DNA of 64,000 nucleotides from Neotamlana laminarinivorans (GCF_020523925.1 NZ_JAJAPW010000007.1:54422-118421); one strand, 5' to 3'; positions 17,678 to 26,085 are shown, numbered from the stretch's first letter. Notes: generated by a model not told the origin, from the letters alone. Translations and numbers: made by a program.

Positions 17678-18451
17678 TTAACTTAAAATTGAAGAAACAA
17701 ACGTATCTATTTCTTTTGCGTTTTTTGCTGTTAAATGTTTTACAAAAGCGCTACCTATTATGGCGCCTTTTGCATATTTTGTTGCAGCTGTAAAGGTGTC
17801 GTTGTTACTAATACCAAAACCAACTATTTGCGGGTTCTTTAAATTTAGACTGTTAATGCGCTCAAAATATGCTGTTTGCTCTTTACCAAAACCAGATTTT
17901 GCACCTGTTGTACTAGCGCTACTAACCATGTAAATAAAACCGTTTGATACGGAATCGATATAACGAATGCGCTCGTCGCTAGTTTGTGGTGTTATTAAAA
18001 ATACATTCGATAAACCATATTTCTCGAATGTAGATTGATATTTTTCGTGATATACATCTACCGGTAAATCCGGAATTATGAGTCCGTCGATGCCTATTTC
18101 TTGGCATTTTTTACAAAAAGCTTCAACACCATATTGAAACATAGGGTTGAAATAGCCCATAATTATTAACGGAATATTTACCGTTTTACGGATGTCTTTA
18201 AGTTGATTAAAAAGCACCTCGGTGGTCATACCATTTTTTAAGGCTTGCGTTGAGCTATCTTGAATGGTTGGTCCATCGGCAAGAGGATCGCTAAATGGTA
18301 AGCCTATTTCAATCATGTCGACACCATTTTTTTCAAGATCTTGTATTATTGAAACCGTATCGTTAAGGCTAGGGTATCCTGCCGTAAAGTATATGGATAG
18401 TAACTTTTTGTTTTCTTTTAGTTTGCTGTTAATGCGATTCATTTTACTCAA
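17678..18451 (-). CDS. trpA: Tryptophan synthase alpha chain
   Basis: A 257-residue TIM-barrel enzyme that cleaves indole-3-glycerol phosphate to indole and glyceraldehyde 3-phosphate. The catalytic Glu is in MIEIGLPFSDPLADGPTIQ near residue 48 and the catalytic Asp in GLIIPDLPVDVY near 130. GFGISNN near 210 binds phosphate. It is the last trp gene in the minus-strand operon. The 394-base gap to trpF/B upstream is filled with a repeat element and an RNA-like element. Partner of TrpB. Confidence 0.95.
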   Translation of the reverse strand: MSKMNRINSKLKENKKLLSIYFTAGYPSLNDTVSIIQDLEKNGVDMIEIGLPFSDPLADGPTIQDSSTQALKNGMTTEVLFNQLKDIRKTVNIPLIIMGYFNPMFQYGVEAFCKKCQEIGIDGLIIPDLPVDVYHEKYQSTFEKYGLSNVFLITPQTSDERIRYIDSVSNGFIYMVSSASTTGAKSGFGKEQTAYFERINSLNLKNPQIVGFGISNNDTFTAATKYAKGAIIGSAFVKHLTAKNAKEIDTFVSSILS

Positions 18452-18503
18452 ATTTTCATTTTGAATTTAGCTCGAAAACTAAATTAATTTTCTACTATAT
18501 GTC

Positions 18504-18524
18504 ATCCTGAACTTGTTTCAGGAT
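18504..18524. repeat. Short palindromic repeat (ATCCTGAA-N5-TTCAGGAT)
   Basis: A perfect 8-base-pair inverted repeat with a 5-base loop, followed by CTTA. A close relative is at 23738-23754 in another gap of the same operon. It is a REP-like sequence type that is common in Flavobacteriaceae. Confidence 0.6.
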
Positions 18525-18540
18525 CTTAGTATAATTATAT

Positions 18541-18737
18541 GTTCATTTTGTCTTGATACAAAACGAACCAAAAATCAAATCAAAAAACAGGAAATTGCTA
18601 AAGCATCATTCACTTTTAGAGTTTTGTGCTTGAAGCTTCGCTTCGCAACGTCACTCTTTCGTTCATTATTTCTGATTTTTGATGATTCCGATATTATCGG
18701 AAATAGGGACTCGACTTTTTGTTTAATTTGTTTTTAA
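18541..18737 (+). repeat. Structured intergenic repeat, copy A
   Basis: It begins GTTCATTTTGTCTTGAT and ends in GGGACTCG plus a T-rich tail. Three local helices can form: TTGAT with ATCAA (18553-18578), TCAAAAAACAG with CTGATTTTTGA (18580-18682, one mismatch) and TTCCGATA with TATCGGAA (18686-18702). Copies B (21573) and C (22896) share the layout and keep the helices despite different bases. No convincing protein is encoded. Confidence 0.65.
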
Positions 18738-18758
18738 TTATTACTAATTGTTTGTTTC

Positions 18759-18834
18759 GCGTTAGGGATTGAGGCATTGTTGGAGCTCCTCTTGGAGAGC
18801 GACTGCCGAAAGCCCGACCCTTGTGGTAACGCCC
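18759..18834 (+). ncRNA. Candidate structured RNA or repeat (GCGTTAGGGATTG type), copy 2
   Basis: GCGTTA (18759-18764) pairs with TAACGC (18827-18832). The internal arm GGCA...TGCC encloses CTCC-TCTT-GGAG, followed by GGAAAGCCCGACCC. It matches copy 1 at 11721-11825 in the conserved segments but has a different internal stem. It sits between trpF/B and trpA in the orientation opposite to the operon, so if it is an RNA it is antisense to the trp transcript or acts as its complement. Confidence 0.5.
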
Positions 18835-18845
18835 AAATTATTGTG

Positions 18846-20732
18846 TTATATTTTAAAATACTCAATATAATTATTCAAATCTTTATCGCCACGTCCCGAT
18901 AAACTAACTACTACAATGTCGTCTGGTTTAAATGTTTTTTGCTCGAAAATGGCCAAGGCGTGCGAACTCTCTATAGCTGGAATAATACCTTCTAGTTTAC
19001 ATAGTTCTAAACCGGCATTCATGGCTTGGTCGTCGGTAATAGACATAAATTCCGCACGACCTGTTTTTGCTAAATGTGCGTGCATTGGGCCAACTCCAGG
19101 ATAATCTAAACCTGCCGAAATAGAGTAGGGCTCTGTTATTTGTCCGTCGTTAGTTTGCATTAACAACGTTTTACAGCCGTGAATAATACCTTCTTTTCCT
19201 AATACCGATGTGGCTGCACTTTCGCCAGAATCTACACCTAAACCAGCAGCTTCAACAGCTATAATTTTTACATCTTCGTCGTGTAAATAGTGGTAATAGG
19301 TTCCTGCAGCGTTACTGCCTCCGCCAATACATGCCACAACATAATCTGGGTTTTCTTTGTTTTCGTGCTCTAGTAATTGCCATTTAATTTCTTCTGAAAT
19401 TACAGCTTGAAAACGGGTGACCATGTCTGGATATGGGTGCGGACCAATAGCAGAACCAATAATGTAATGCGTATCTATGGGGTTGTTAATCCAATCGCGA
19501 ATGGCTTCGTTAGTGGCATCTTTTAAAGTACGACTTCCTGATTTTGCAGGAACTACTGTCGCGCCAAGCATTTTCATACGGGCAACGTTTGGAGCTTGTC
19601 GTGCAATGTCAATTTCGCCCATATACACAATACATTCTAAGCCCATTAATGCACAAACGGTGGCAGTTGCAACACCGTGTTGGCCTGCGCCAGTTTCAGC
19701 AATTATGCGGTGTTTACCTAAGCGTTTTGCCATTAAAATTTGACCAATAGTATTGTTTATTTTATGTGCACCGGTATGATTTAAATCTTCGCGTTTTAAA
19801 TAAATTTTGGTATTGTATTTTTCTGAAAGGCGTTTTGCAAAGTACAATGGCGATGGGCGCCCAACATAATCTTTTAAAAGTTGATTGAATTCTTCTTTAA
19901 ACGAAGGTTCGCTCATTACTTCTAAATATTTTTGGCGTAACTCCTCGACGTTTGGATAGAGCATTTCTGGAATGTATGCACCGCCAAATTCGCCGTAATA
20001 ACCTTTTTCATCTACATTATATAAATTCATGTTTTTATTATTGAGATGGTTTTTGAATGCTTTTAAGGCCGAAACTTTTTTAAGTCCGGGTTCAATTTCA
20101 AATTTACTATTTATATCGATAGCATAACAGTATTTTGAGGCTTCGCTAGTTTTAAATTTATTAATTACATCTACATCGCTTAAGCCAATACCACCGCTTA
20201 AAAAGAAGGGTTTTGTTGATGGGTAATTGTTTAACAAACTCCAATCGAACTTGTAACCATTACCTCCTGGAAGTTTGCCTTTAGTATCGAACAGAAAATA
20301 GTCGCAAACCACTTCGTAAGGCTCTAATTGATTAAAATTGAAGCTTTCGTTTACAGAAAACACTTTAATAATTTCAACTTTATTTTTTGTGAAAAGTTTG
20401 GTAGACTTTAAAATACTGCAATAATAAGGCGATTCGTGACCGTGAAGTTGCACCGCTTGCAAGTTGTAATCGGTTACAGTTTTAATAATGGTGCTAATTT
20501 CGGCATTTACAAAAACGCCAGTTTTTTTTATGGATTCTGGAACATTTGTAATGGTTTTAGCATCGTAATTTCTAGGTGTTTTATCGTAAAATATAAAGCC
20601 AAGATAATCGGGTTGAAGCGATGCGACTTGCTCGATATTATCTTGGTATTTCATACCACATATTTTAAGCTTTATAGCTGCGCTATCGGTTTGTTTTGTA
20701 GCTTGTTGTGTTATGTTTGAAGTGTCTTTCAT
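18846..20732 (-). CDS. trpF/trpB: Fused phosphoribosylanthranilate isomerase and tryptophan synthase beta chain
   Basis: One 628-residue frame with two enzymes. Residues about 20-232 are TrpF ([12 protein letters not shown] at the start, [21 protein letters not shown]), and residues about 234-628 are a full TrpB beginning [17 protein letters not shown]. The PLP lysine of TrpB is in HTGAHKINN and the phosphate loop in GGGSNAAG. TrpF isomerises phosphoribosylanthranilate and TrpB makes tryptophan from indole and serine. In most flavobacteria known to me these are separate adjacent genes. At the joint both other frames have stops beside the TrpB ATG, so a single-base indel would separate them. 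The first ~20 residues are an unusual extension before TrpF. Confidence 0.9.
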   Translation of the reverse strand: MKDTSNITQQATKQTDSAAIKLKICGMKYQDNIEQVASLQPDYLGFIFYDKTPRNYDAKTITNVPESIKKTGVFVNAEISTIIKTVTDYNLQAVQLHGHESPYYCSILKSTKLFTKNKVEIIKVFSVNESFNFNQLEPYEVVCDYFLFDTKGKLPGGNGYKFDWSLLNNYPSTKPFFLSGGIGLSDVDVINKFKTSEASKYCYAIDINSKFEIEPGLKKVSALKAFKNHLNNKNMNLYNVDEKGYYGEFGGAYIPEMLYPNVEELRQKYLEVMSEPSFKEEFNQLLKDYVGRPSPLYFAKRLSEKYNTKIYLKREDLNHTGAHKINNTIGQILMAKRLGKHRIIAETGAGQHGVATATVCALMGLECIVYMGEIDIARQAPNVARMKMLGATVVPAKSGSRTLKDATNEAIRDWINNPIDTHYIIGSAIGPHPYPDMVTRFQAVISEEIKWQLLEHENKENPDYVVACIGGGSNAAGTYYHYLHDEDVKIIAVEAAGLGVDSGESAATSVLGKEGIIHGCKTLLMQTNDGQITEPYSISAGLDYPGVGPMHAHLAKTGRAEFMSITDDQAMNAGLELCKLEGIIPAIESSHALAIFEQKTFKPDDIVVVSLSGRGDKDLNNYIEYFKI

Positions 20733-20773
20733 TTTCTGTGTGTTGGAATATGAATTCTGATAATGTGGGTGAA

Positions 20774-21556
20774 TTAACTTAGATTTTTAATAAATTCTGT
20801 TGCACTTGCACCAGGATTATCGGTTTTCATAAAATTTTCTCCTATTAAAAAACCTTGGTAGCCGTAAGGTTGTAATTGTTTAATAGCTTCAATATTGCTT
20901 ATGCCACTTTCTGATACTTTTACAAAATTGTTAGGAATTATTTTGCTTAATGCTTTGCTAGTGTTTAGGCTAACATCGAACGTTTTTAAATTTCGGTTAT
21001 TAACGCCTAACATATCTAAACTTGGCATTATAGATTTGTGTAATTCTTCTTCGTTATGAACTTCTAAAAGCACATCTAATTTTAAGCTTTTGGCTAATTC
21101 TGAAAATTGCTTGATTTCGTCTCTGGTTAAAATAGCTGCAATTAGTAAAATAACATCGGCGCCGTAAGCTTTGGCTTCAACAATTTGATATTCATCAATA
21201 ATGAATTCCTTGCGTAATAGCGGTAAATTGCAACTGGCTCTTGCCGTTAATAAATCGTCTAGAGAACCACCAAAATATTTTCCATCGGTTAAAACCGACA
21301 TACCACAAACGCCTGCGTTTTCGTAACCTGAGGCTACATCTTGAACATTTAAACCGTTATTTATAACAGATTTTGAAGGTGAACGTCGTTTATGCTCAGC
21401 GATTATTCCTGATTTACTATTTTTTAAATTTTGAGCCAAAGAAGTGGTTGCTCTTGTAAATAAAACAGATTGTTCTAGTTGTGAGATAGGGATTAAGGAT
21501 TTTCTTAAATCTACTTCTTTGCGTTTATCTATTACTATTTTGTCTAAAATATTCAT
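20774..21556 (-). CDS. trpC: Indole-3-glycerol-phosphate synthase
   Basis: A 260-residue TIM-barrel enzyme that closes the indole ring of carboxyphenylamino-deoxyribulose phosphate. Diagnostic segments are [15 protein letters not shown] near 50-64 (catalytic Lys), [13 protein letters not shown] near 113-125 and [13 protein letters not shown] near 184-196. SESGISN and GFLIGENFM form the phosphate site. It lies between trpD and the fused trpF/B in the minus-strand operon. The gap upstream of it (21557-21855) holds repeat copy B and a tandem repeat. Confidence 0.95.
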   Translation of the reverse strand: MNILDKIVIDKRKEVDLRKSLIPISQLEQSVLFTRATTSLAQNLKNSKSGIIAEHKRRSPSKSVINNGLNVQDVASGYENAGVCGMSVLTDGKYFGGSLDDLLTARASCNLPLLRKEFIIDEYQIVEAKAYGADVILLIAAILTRDEIKQFSELAKSLKLDVLLEVHNEEELHKSIMPSLDMLGVNNRNLKTFDVSLNTSKALSKIIPNNFVKVSESGISNIEAIKQLQPYGYQGFLIGENFMKTDNPGASATEFIKNLS

Positions 21557-21572
21557 TTTTTTATTTTATTAT

Positions 21573-21751
21573 GTTCATTTTGTCTTGATACAAAACGAAC
21601 CAAAAAATCAAATCAATCTAAGGAAATTCCTTCGGAACATTCGCTTTAAAAACTTAATGCTTGAAGCTGCGCTTCGCAATTCCGTTTTTCGCTCTCTATT
21701 TCTGTAGATTGATACTTTCGACTGTGTCGAAATTTGGGACTTGCTTTTTTG
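21573..21751 (+). repeat. Structured intergenic repeat, copy B
   Basis: It has the same opening as copy A (GTTCATTTTGTCTTGATACA). Helices are TTGAT/ATCAA (21585-21611), a perfect 9-bp stem ATCAATCTA/TAGATTGAT (21612-21713) and TTTCGAC-TGT-GTCGAAA (21716-21732), followed by GGGACTTG and a T-rich end. Compared with copy A the stem bases differ on both sides, which preserves pairing. Confidence 0.65.
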
Positions 21752-21790
21752 CTATTTTTTTCCTTGTTCTATTCTAAAATTTTAATCTTT

Positions 21791-21846
21791 CAAACTTCAA
21801 ACTTCAAACTTCAAACTTCAAACTTCAAACTTCAAACTTCAAACTT
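21791..21846. repeat. Tandem repeat, eight copies of CAAACTT
   Basis: Eight exact 7-base units in a row. The preceding bases CTTGTTCTATTCTAAAATTTTAATCTTT also precede a three-unit version at 23134-23154, so the block is duplicated with a changed unit count. It lies within the trpD to trpC gap. Confidence 0.9.
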
Positions 21847-21855
21847 CTACTAAAT

Positions 21856-22848
21856 CTATTTACTCAATTCAATTAATTTATCTAAACTCTGTTTTGCTTT
21901 ACCTGAAAAAAGCGATTCTTTGGCTAGTTCAAAACCGGCTTTATGTGTAATTTGTTTACTTGTTGCAATGGCTAATCCTGCATTAGCGCAAACCACATTG
22001 TTTTGGGCTTCGCTACCTTTTCCTGAAATAATATCGACAAATATTTTTGCAGCATCTGCAATGGTATCGCCTCCATAAATGGCTTCTTGTTTTATGGTTT
22101 TAAGCCCTAATTGTTCTGGCGAAAAAATAGTTTCTGAATGATTGGAAACTATTTTAGCTTTTCCGGTTAGGGATATTTCATCATAACCATCAAGAGCAAA
22201 AACGATATTGTAATTTTTATCGGTATTTTGATATAGGAAGCTATACAAACGCAACACTTCTAAATTAAAAACACCTAATAATTGATTTTTTGGAAACGAA
22301 GGATTTACCATTGGCCCTAACATGTTAAAAAATGTTTTTACACCTAGTTCTTTTCTAATTGGTGCTACATTTTTCATGGCAGGGTGGAAGAGTGGTGCAT
22401 GTAAAATACATATTCCGGCTTGGTCTACACAGCGTTTTAAAAAATCTTCGTTGTTCGAAAATTTAACACCCAAATGCTCCATAACATTTGAAGAACCAGA
22501 TGTTGATGACACACCATAATTACCATGTTTTGAAACCCGAACACCGGCACCTGCTGTTATAAAAGATGATAAAGTTGAAATGTTAAATGTGTTTTTACCA
22601 TCTCCACCAGTTCCTACAATATCTATGGCATTAAACTCACTTAAATCGATAGGAATGCAAAGTTCTAGTAGCGCATCTCTAAAGCCTTGCAACTCATTTA
22701 AAGTAATGCTTCGCATCATAAAAACCGATAAGAAACATGCAATTTGGCTAGGGTTGTACATATCGTTGGATATGTTTACAATAATTTGTTTTGCCTCTTG
22801 TGTGGTGAGGGTTTCGTGGTTTATTAGTCTGTTTAGTATGTCTTTCAT
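21856..22848 (-). CDS. trpD: Anthranilate phosphoribosyltransferase
   Basis: A 330-residue enzyme that attaches phosphoribose from PRPP to anthranilate. The PRPP-binding GTGGDGKNTFNISTLSS is near residues 80-96, SKHGNYGVSSTSGSSNVME near 106-124, and RKELGVKTFFNMLGPMVNP near 166-184. The length is normal. It is the third gene of the operon. A structured repeat (copy C) lies in the gap between trpG and this gene. Confidence 0.95.
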   Translation of the reverse strand: MKDILNRLINHETLTTQEAKQIIVNISNDMYNPSQIACFLSVFMMRSITLNELQGFRDALLELCIPIDLSEFNAIDIVGTGGDGKNTFNISTLSSFITAGAGVRVSKHGNYGVSSTSGSSNVMEHLGVKFSNNEDFLKRCVDQAGICILHAPLFHPAMKNVAPIRKELGVKTFFNMLGPMVNPSFPKNQLLGVFNLEVLRLYSFLYQNTDKNYNIVFALDGYDEISLTGKAKIVSNHSETIFSPEQLGLKTIKQEAIYGGDTIADAAKIFVDIISGKGSEAQNNVVCANAGLAIATSKQITHKAGFELAKESLFSGKAKQSLDKLIELSK

Positions 22849-22863
22849 TAATTGTTCTTTTTT

Positions 22864-22883
22864 ATTTCCGCGAAAGCGGAAAT
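22864..22883. repeat. Short palindromic repeat (ATTTCCGC-GAAA-GCGGAAAT)
   Basis: A perfect 8-bp stem with a GAAA tetraloop, immediately upstream of trpD. It is a different REP-like family from the ATCCTGAA repeat. It may cap or process the operon transcript. Confidence 0.55.
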
Positions 22884-22895
22884 CTATTTTATTTA

Positions 22896-23093
22896 TTCAT
22901 TTTTTGCTTGTCCAAAAAACGAATCAAAAAAGGACATTCAAGTCGAGGAATTTTTTCTTCAGATTTATGTCTGAAGAAAAACCGATTTGAAAACTCCGCG
23001 CCGAACTGCGTTCTCCTGATTTCGGAGCTTTTCTTCATCTATTCTGCGCCTTGATGATCAATTCTACGAATTGAAAAGGGACTTGAATTTTTT
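22896..23093 (+). repeat. Structured intergenic repeat, copy C
   Basis: A diverged member of the A/B family. Helix 1 changes to TGTCC/GGACA (22909-22936), keeping the AAAACGAA-type loop. A perfect internal stem TTTTCTTCAGA/TCTGAAGAAAA lies near 22952-22980. The last helix changes to TCAATT-CTACG-AATTGA (23058-23074), followed by the conserved GGGACTTG. The outer stem is only partly conserved here (TCAAG/CTTGA). Confidence 0.6.
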
Positions 23094-23133
23094 CAATTTT
23101 TATTTCTTGTTCTATTCTAAAATTTTAATCTTT

Positions 23134-23154
23134 CAAACTTCAAACTTCAAACTT
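23134..23154. repeat. Tandem repeat, three copies of CAAACTT
   Basis: A short version of the array at 21791-21846, with the same leading sequence. It lies just downstream of the trpG stop codon. A two-unit remnant is near 23832-23845 before the trpE stop. Confidence 0.85.
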
Positions 23155-23161
23155 CCATCTT

Positions 23162-23728
23162 CTAATGATTCACCCAGTTTTCTAATATTTTTTTTCCGTC
23201 TGGTGTTAAAACCGATTCGGGGTGGTATTGCACACCGCGAACATCGAATGTTTTATGGCGTAATGACATTATTTGCCCATTTTCATCAAATGATGTTGCT
23301 TCTAAACTTTCTGGTAAATTTGCGTTTACAACCCATGAGTGGTAACGGCCAACTTCGATGTTTTTATTTAAACCTTCAAAAATATATTCATCATCAACAC
23401 TTAAAGTTACGTTGGTTGCAACGCCATGGTAAACATCGTCTAAATTTTCTAGAGAACCTCCAAATACTTCACCAATAGCTTGTTGCCCTAAACACACACC
23501 AAAAATACTTTTTGTTGCTGCATATTTTTCAATAATAGCTTTTAAAAGGCCAGCTTCATCTGGGATTCCTGGTCCTGGAGATAATACAATTTTATCGAAT
23601 GCTTCAACATTTTCTAATTGTAATTTATCGTTTCTAACAACGGTAACTTCACAGTTTAAATCTTCTAAATAATGTACAAGATTATATGTAAAACTGTCGT
23701 AATTGTCTATAACTAATATTTTTTTCAT
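23162..23728 (-). CDS. trpG: Anthranilate synthase component II (glutamine amidotransferase)
   Basis: A 188-residue class I glutamine amidotransferase that supplies ammonia to TrpE. The nucleophile Cys is in GVCLGQQAIGE near residue 79, and the His-Glu pair is in GVQYHPESVLTPDG near 166-179. LVIDNYDSFTYNLVHYL opens the protein. In Bacteroidota the same subunit may also serve aminodeoxychorismate synthase. It is the second gene of the trp operon, with a gap of about 120 bases after trpE that contains truncated repeats. Confidence 0.93.
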   Translation of the reverse strand: MKKILVIDNYDSFTYNLVHYLEDLNCEVTVVRNDKLQLENVEAFDKIVLSPGPGIPDEAGLLKAIIEKYAATKSIFGVCLGQQAIGEVFGGSLENLDDVYHGVATNVTLSVDDEYIFEGLNKNIEVGRYHSWVVNANLPESLEATSFDENGQIMSLRHKTFDVRGVQYHPESVLTPDGKKILENWVNH

Positions 23729-23737
23729 AGTTGTTAC

Positions 23738-23754
23738 CCTGAACCTGTTTCAGG
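23738..23754. repeat. Short palindromic repeat (CCTGAA-N5-TTCAGG)
   Basis: A 6-bp inverted repeat followed by ATCTTT, related to 18504-18524. It lies in the trpE to trpG gap. Confidence 0.55.
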
Positions 23755-23787
23755 ATCTTTTTTAAATTATCTTTTATTAATTCAAAT

Positions 23788-23826
23788 GTTCATTTTGTCT
23801 TGATACAAAACGAACCAAAAAATCAT
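23788..23826 (+). repeat. Truncated structured repeat, copy D
   Basis: Only the first helix region of the A/B family is present (GTTCATTTTGTCTTGAT through CAAAAAATCA). It then passes directly into CAAACTT units. It is probably a decayed copy. Confidence 0.6.
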
Positions 23827-23847
23827 ATTTCAAACTTCAAACTTAGG

Positions 23848-25254
23848 CTATATTTCCTCAGCCACTTTAATAGCTTTTTTAAGCGCACCTAGTTTGTTGT
23901 AAACTTCCTGGGTTTCACTTTCTTCATTCGATTTTGAAACCATTCCCGCTCCGGCTTGCCAGTTTAATTTGTAATCTTTACTTAAAAAGGTACGAATCAT
24001 TATGGCGTGGTTAAAGTTTCCTTCAAAATCCATAAAACCAATGGCGCCGCCGTAATAGCCACGACTTGTTTTTTCGTATTTTTCAATAAGTTGCATAGCC
24101 ATGTGCTTTGGGGCTCCACTTAAAGTTCCTGCTGGAAAGGTGTCGGCAACGACCTGCATTGTAGAAGTCGTGTCGTGTTTTTTACCAATTACTTTACTTA
24201 CTAAATGGATAACATGCGAGAAAAATTGAACTTCGCGATATGTTTCTACATTTACGTTGTTTCCATGTCGACTTAAATCGTTTCGAGCTAAATCGACAAG
24301 CATAACGTGTTCGGCATTTTCTTTGTCATCGTTTTTTAGCTTTTCTGCTAAAATTTCGTCTTGCTCTTCATCGCCTGTGCGTTTAAAAGTTCCTGCAATG
24401 GGGTGAATTTCGGCTAAACCATTACTTACAATAAGTTGCGCTTCTGGCGAGCTACCAAATATTTTAAAATCGCCATAATCGAAATAAAATAAATATGGCG
24501 ACGGATTTATACTTCGTAAGGCACGATATACATTAAAATCGTCGCCAGTAAATTCTTGAGAAAAACGGCGCGATAATACTAATTGAAACACATCACCACG
24601 TTGGCAATGTTTTTTAGCTAGTTTTACCTGTTCTTTAAACTCGTCGTCGGTTAAATTAGATGCAATTTCATTTTTGGCACTAAACTTATATGACGCAAAG
24701 TTTTGCACGTTTATTAATTTATCTATTTCATGAATATTGTTTTCTGAACCTTCTGGACAATGCGCAAAAATATAAGCTTCATTTTTAAAATGATTTATGG
24801 CTATTATATTTTTATAAACCGCATAATACATGTCTGGAATGGTAACCGAATCGTCTTTTTTACTAATATTGATATCTTCAAAATAACGAACAGCATCATA
24901 AGCCGTATAACCAAAAATACCGTTGTTTATAAACTTGAAATCTTCTTCAGATTCTACATCAAATTTTTGGGTAAAATTGTAAATTTCGTCTACAACACTA
25001 ACTTGATCTGTAATATTAACTTCAGTCGAACTACCATCTGGAAAAGTTTCGTTTATAACTTCGTTTTCAACTTTAATTGATGCTATTGGGTTAAAACAGA
25101 TGTACGAAAAGTTTTTGTGGTTGCGGTGGTAATCGCCACTTTCTAGTAAAATACTGTTTGGGTATTTGTCGCGTATTTTATAGTAAACGGTAACCGGAGT
25201 TATGGTGTCGGTTAATATTTTTTTATAGTACGTATGTAATTTGTATTGTTTCAT
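23848..25254 (-). CDS. trpE: Anthranilate synthase component I
   Basis: A 468-residue chorismate-using enzyme that makes anthranilate with TrpG. The C-terminal catalytic domain (about 200-465) has the expected GDVFQLVLSRRFSQEF, IAGTFKRTGDEEQDE, LVDLARNDLSRHG and FPAGTLSGAPKHMAMQLI segments. Near the N-terminus LLESGDYHRNHKNFSYI is in the position of the tryptophan feedback site (ESA/ESGD), so allosteric inhibition is likely. It is the first structural gene and lies behind the attenuator at 25297-25420. Confidence 0.95.
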   Translation of the reverse strand: MKQYKLHTYYKKILTDTITPVTVYYKIRDKYPNSILLESGDYHRNHKNFSYICFNPIASIKVENEVINETFPDGSSTEVNITDQVSVVDEIYNFTQKFDVESEEDFKFINNGIFGYTAYDAVRYFEDINISKKDDSVTIPDMYYAVYKNIIAINHFKNEAYIFAHCPEGSENNIHEIDKLINVQNFASYKFSAKNEIASNLTDDEFKEQVKLAKKHCQRGDVFQLVLSRRFSQEFTGDDFNVYRALRSINPSPYLFYFDYGDFKIFGSSPEAQLIVSNGLAEIHPIAGTFKRTGDEEQDEILAEKLKNDDKENAEHVMLVDLARNDLSRHGNNVNVETYREVQFFSHVIHLVSKVIGKKHDTTSTMQVVADTFPAGTLSGAPKHMAMQLIEKYEKTSRGYYGGAIGFMDFEGNFNHAIMIRTFLSKDYKLNWQAGAGMVSKSNEESETQEVYNKLGALKKAIKVAEEI

Positions 25255-25296
25255 TTAGTTTGTTTTTCAAAATAAATAGTTTGATTAAAACCATTA

Positions 25297-25327
25297 AAAA
25301 AGGCCTGTCGCGAATGACAAGCCTTTT
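25297..25327 (-). terminator. trp attenuator terminator hairpin
   Basis: On the minus strand the transcript reads AAAAGGCTTGTC, a short loop, then GACAGGCCTTTTTT: a GC-containing stem followed by a U-run. It lies about 45 bases after the leader-peptide stop and about 40 bases before trpE, the right place for attenuation. An AT-rich hairpin (ATATTT/AAATAT) lies just before it. Confidence 0.85.
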
Positions 25328-25372
25328 ATGATATTTTTAAATTAAATATACGAGGAATTTGCTTCACGAACG

Positions 25373-25420
25373 TTAGTTACGTAAACACCACCACCAAGTA
25401 TTATTTAATAAATTTTTCAT
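25373..25420 (-). CDS. trpL: trp operon leader peptide with three consecutive Trp codons
   Basis: A 15-codon frame encoding MKNLLNNTWWWCLRN, with TGG TGG TGG in a row. It starts about 15 bases after a good Bacteroidota promoter (25440-25470) and is followed by the terminator hairpin at 25297-25327. When charged tRNA-Trp is scarce, a ribosome stalled on the Trp codons should prevent the terminator from forming. This agrees with the class called Bacteroid-trp RNA, known upstream of trp genes in this phylum. It is too short for ordinary gene finders. Confidence 0.88.
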   Translation of the reverse strand: MKNLLNNTWWWCLRN

Positions 25421-25439
25421 TGTTTTGTTTTTGTTGCTT

Positions 25440-25470
25440 CAAAGATAAAAATGAAAATAGTATTACCCAA
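25440..25470 (-). promoter_or_regulatory. trp operon promoter (TTG-N20-TATCTTTG)
   Basis: On the minus strand TTG (25468-25470) is followed after 20 bases by TATCTTTG (25440-25447), a full match to the Bacteroidota TAnnTTTG element. The predicted transcript start is roughly at 25433, just ahead of trpL. Confidence 0.75.
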
Positions 25471-25546
25471 AACTTTAAAAGATTTTTTGATTAAAAGTTT
25501 GTTAAACTATTAGAAAATCAGAAATTAGTTGATTATTTTTAAACTT

Positions 25547-26080
25547 ATGAAACTAAAACTTATTTTTATTGTATTTTTTGCATTAATAAGCTGTAAAAAA
25601 GAAGCCCAAGCCAATAAAGAAACTAATAAAAAAGAAGCTGCTACCGTAAATAAAACTAGTGAAGCTCTTGAAGTATATGACTTTAATGGCTTAGAGAAAT
25701 TTTTAAATTTTAAAGATGATAAAACATATGTGGTTAACTTTTGGGCTACTTGGTGTGCGCCTTGTGTAAAAGAGTTGCCTTATTTTGAGCAATTAAATGA
25801 AGCGTATAAGGATAAAAGCGTTGAAGTTTTATTAGTAAGTTTAGATTTTCCACATCAATACGACACAAAATTGAAACCATTTATAAAAGAGCATAAATTA
25901 AAATCTAAGGTTTTAGTGTTGGATGATGCAGATATGAATACTTGGATTCCTAAAGTAAATGAAAACTGGTCGGGCTCTATTCCGGCAACCTTAATCTATA
26001 ATAAAAATAAAAAATTATTTTTTGAACAATCTTTTAACTTTGAAGAGTTAGAAAACGAACTAAAACCATTTTTAAATTAA
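25547..26080 (+). CDS. TlpA-family thioredoxin-like lipoprotein
   Basis: A 177-residue periplasmic redoxin anchored as a lipoprotein (lipobox ending at Cys 16, FALISC). The thioredoxin fold has the active site FWATWCAPCVKELPYF near residues 66-81 and a cis-Pro loop in SIPATLIYN. TlpA/ResA-like proteins reduce disulfides during cytochrome c maturation or in redox homeostasis. I start at the ATG at 25547; the in-frame TTG at 25529 would add six residues before a clear signal peptide. The gene runs divergently from the trp leader and is 5 bases upstream of the next redoxin. Confidence 0.85.
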   Translation: MKLKLIFIVFFALISCKKEAQANKETNKKEAATVNKTSEALEVYDFNGLEKFLNFKDDKTYVVNFWATWCAPCVKELPYFEQLNEAYKDKSVEVLLVSLDFPHQYDTKLKPFIKEHKLKSKVLVLDDADMNTWIPKVNENWSGSIPATLIYNKNKKLFFEQSFNFEELENELKPFLN

Positions 26081-26085
26081 AACCT

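Noticed and set aside
18513..18737. 74-residue plus-strand reading frame between trpA and trpF/B
   Set aside because: It lies inside repeat copy A; equivalent frames in copies B and C are different or broken, so it is an accident of the repeat.
21791..21846. CRISPR-like array
   Set aside because: Units are 7 bases, directly adjacent without spacers, and no cas genes are present.
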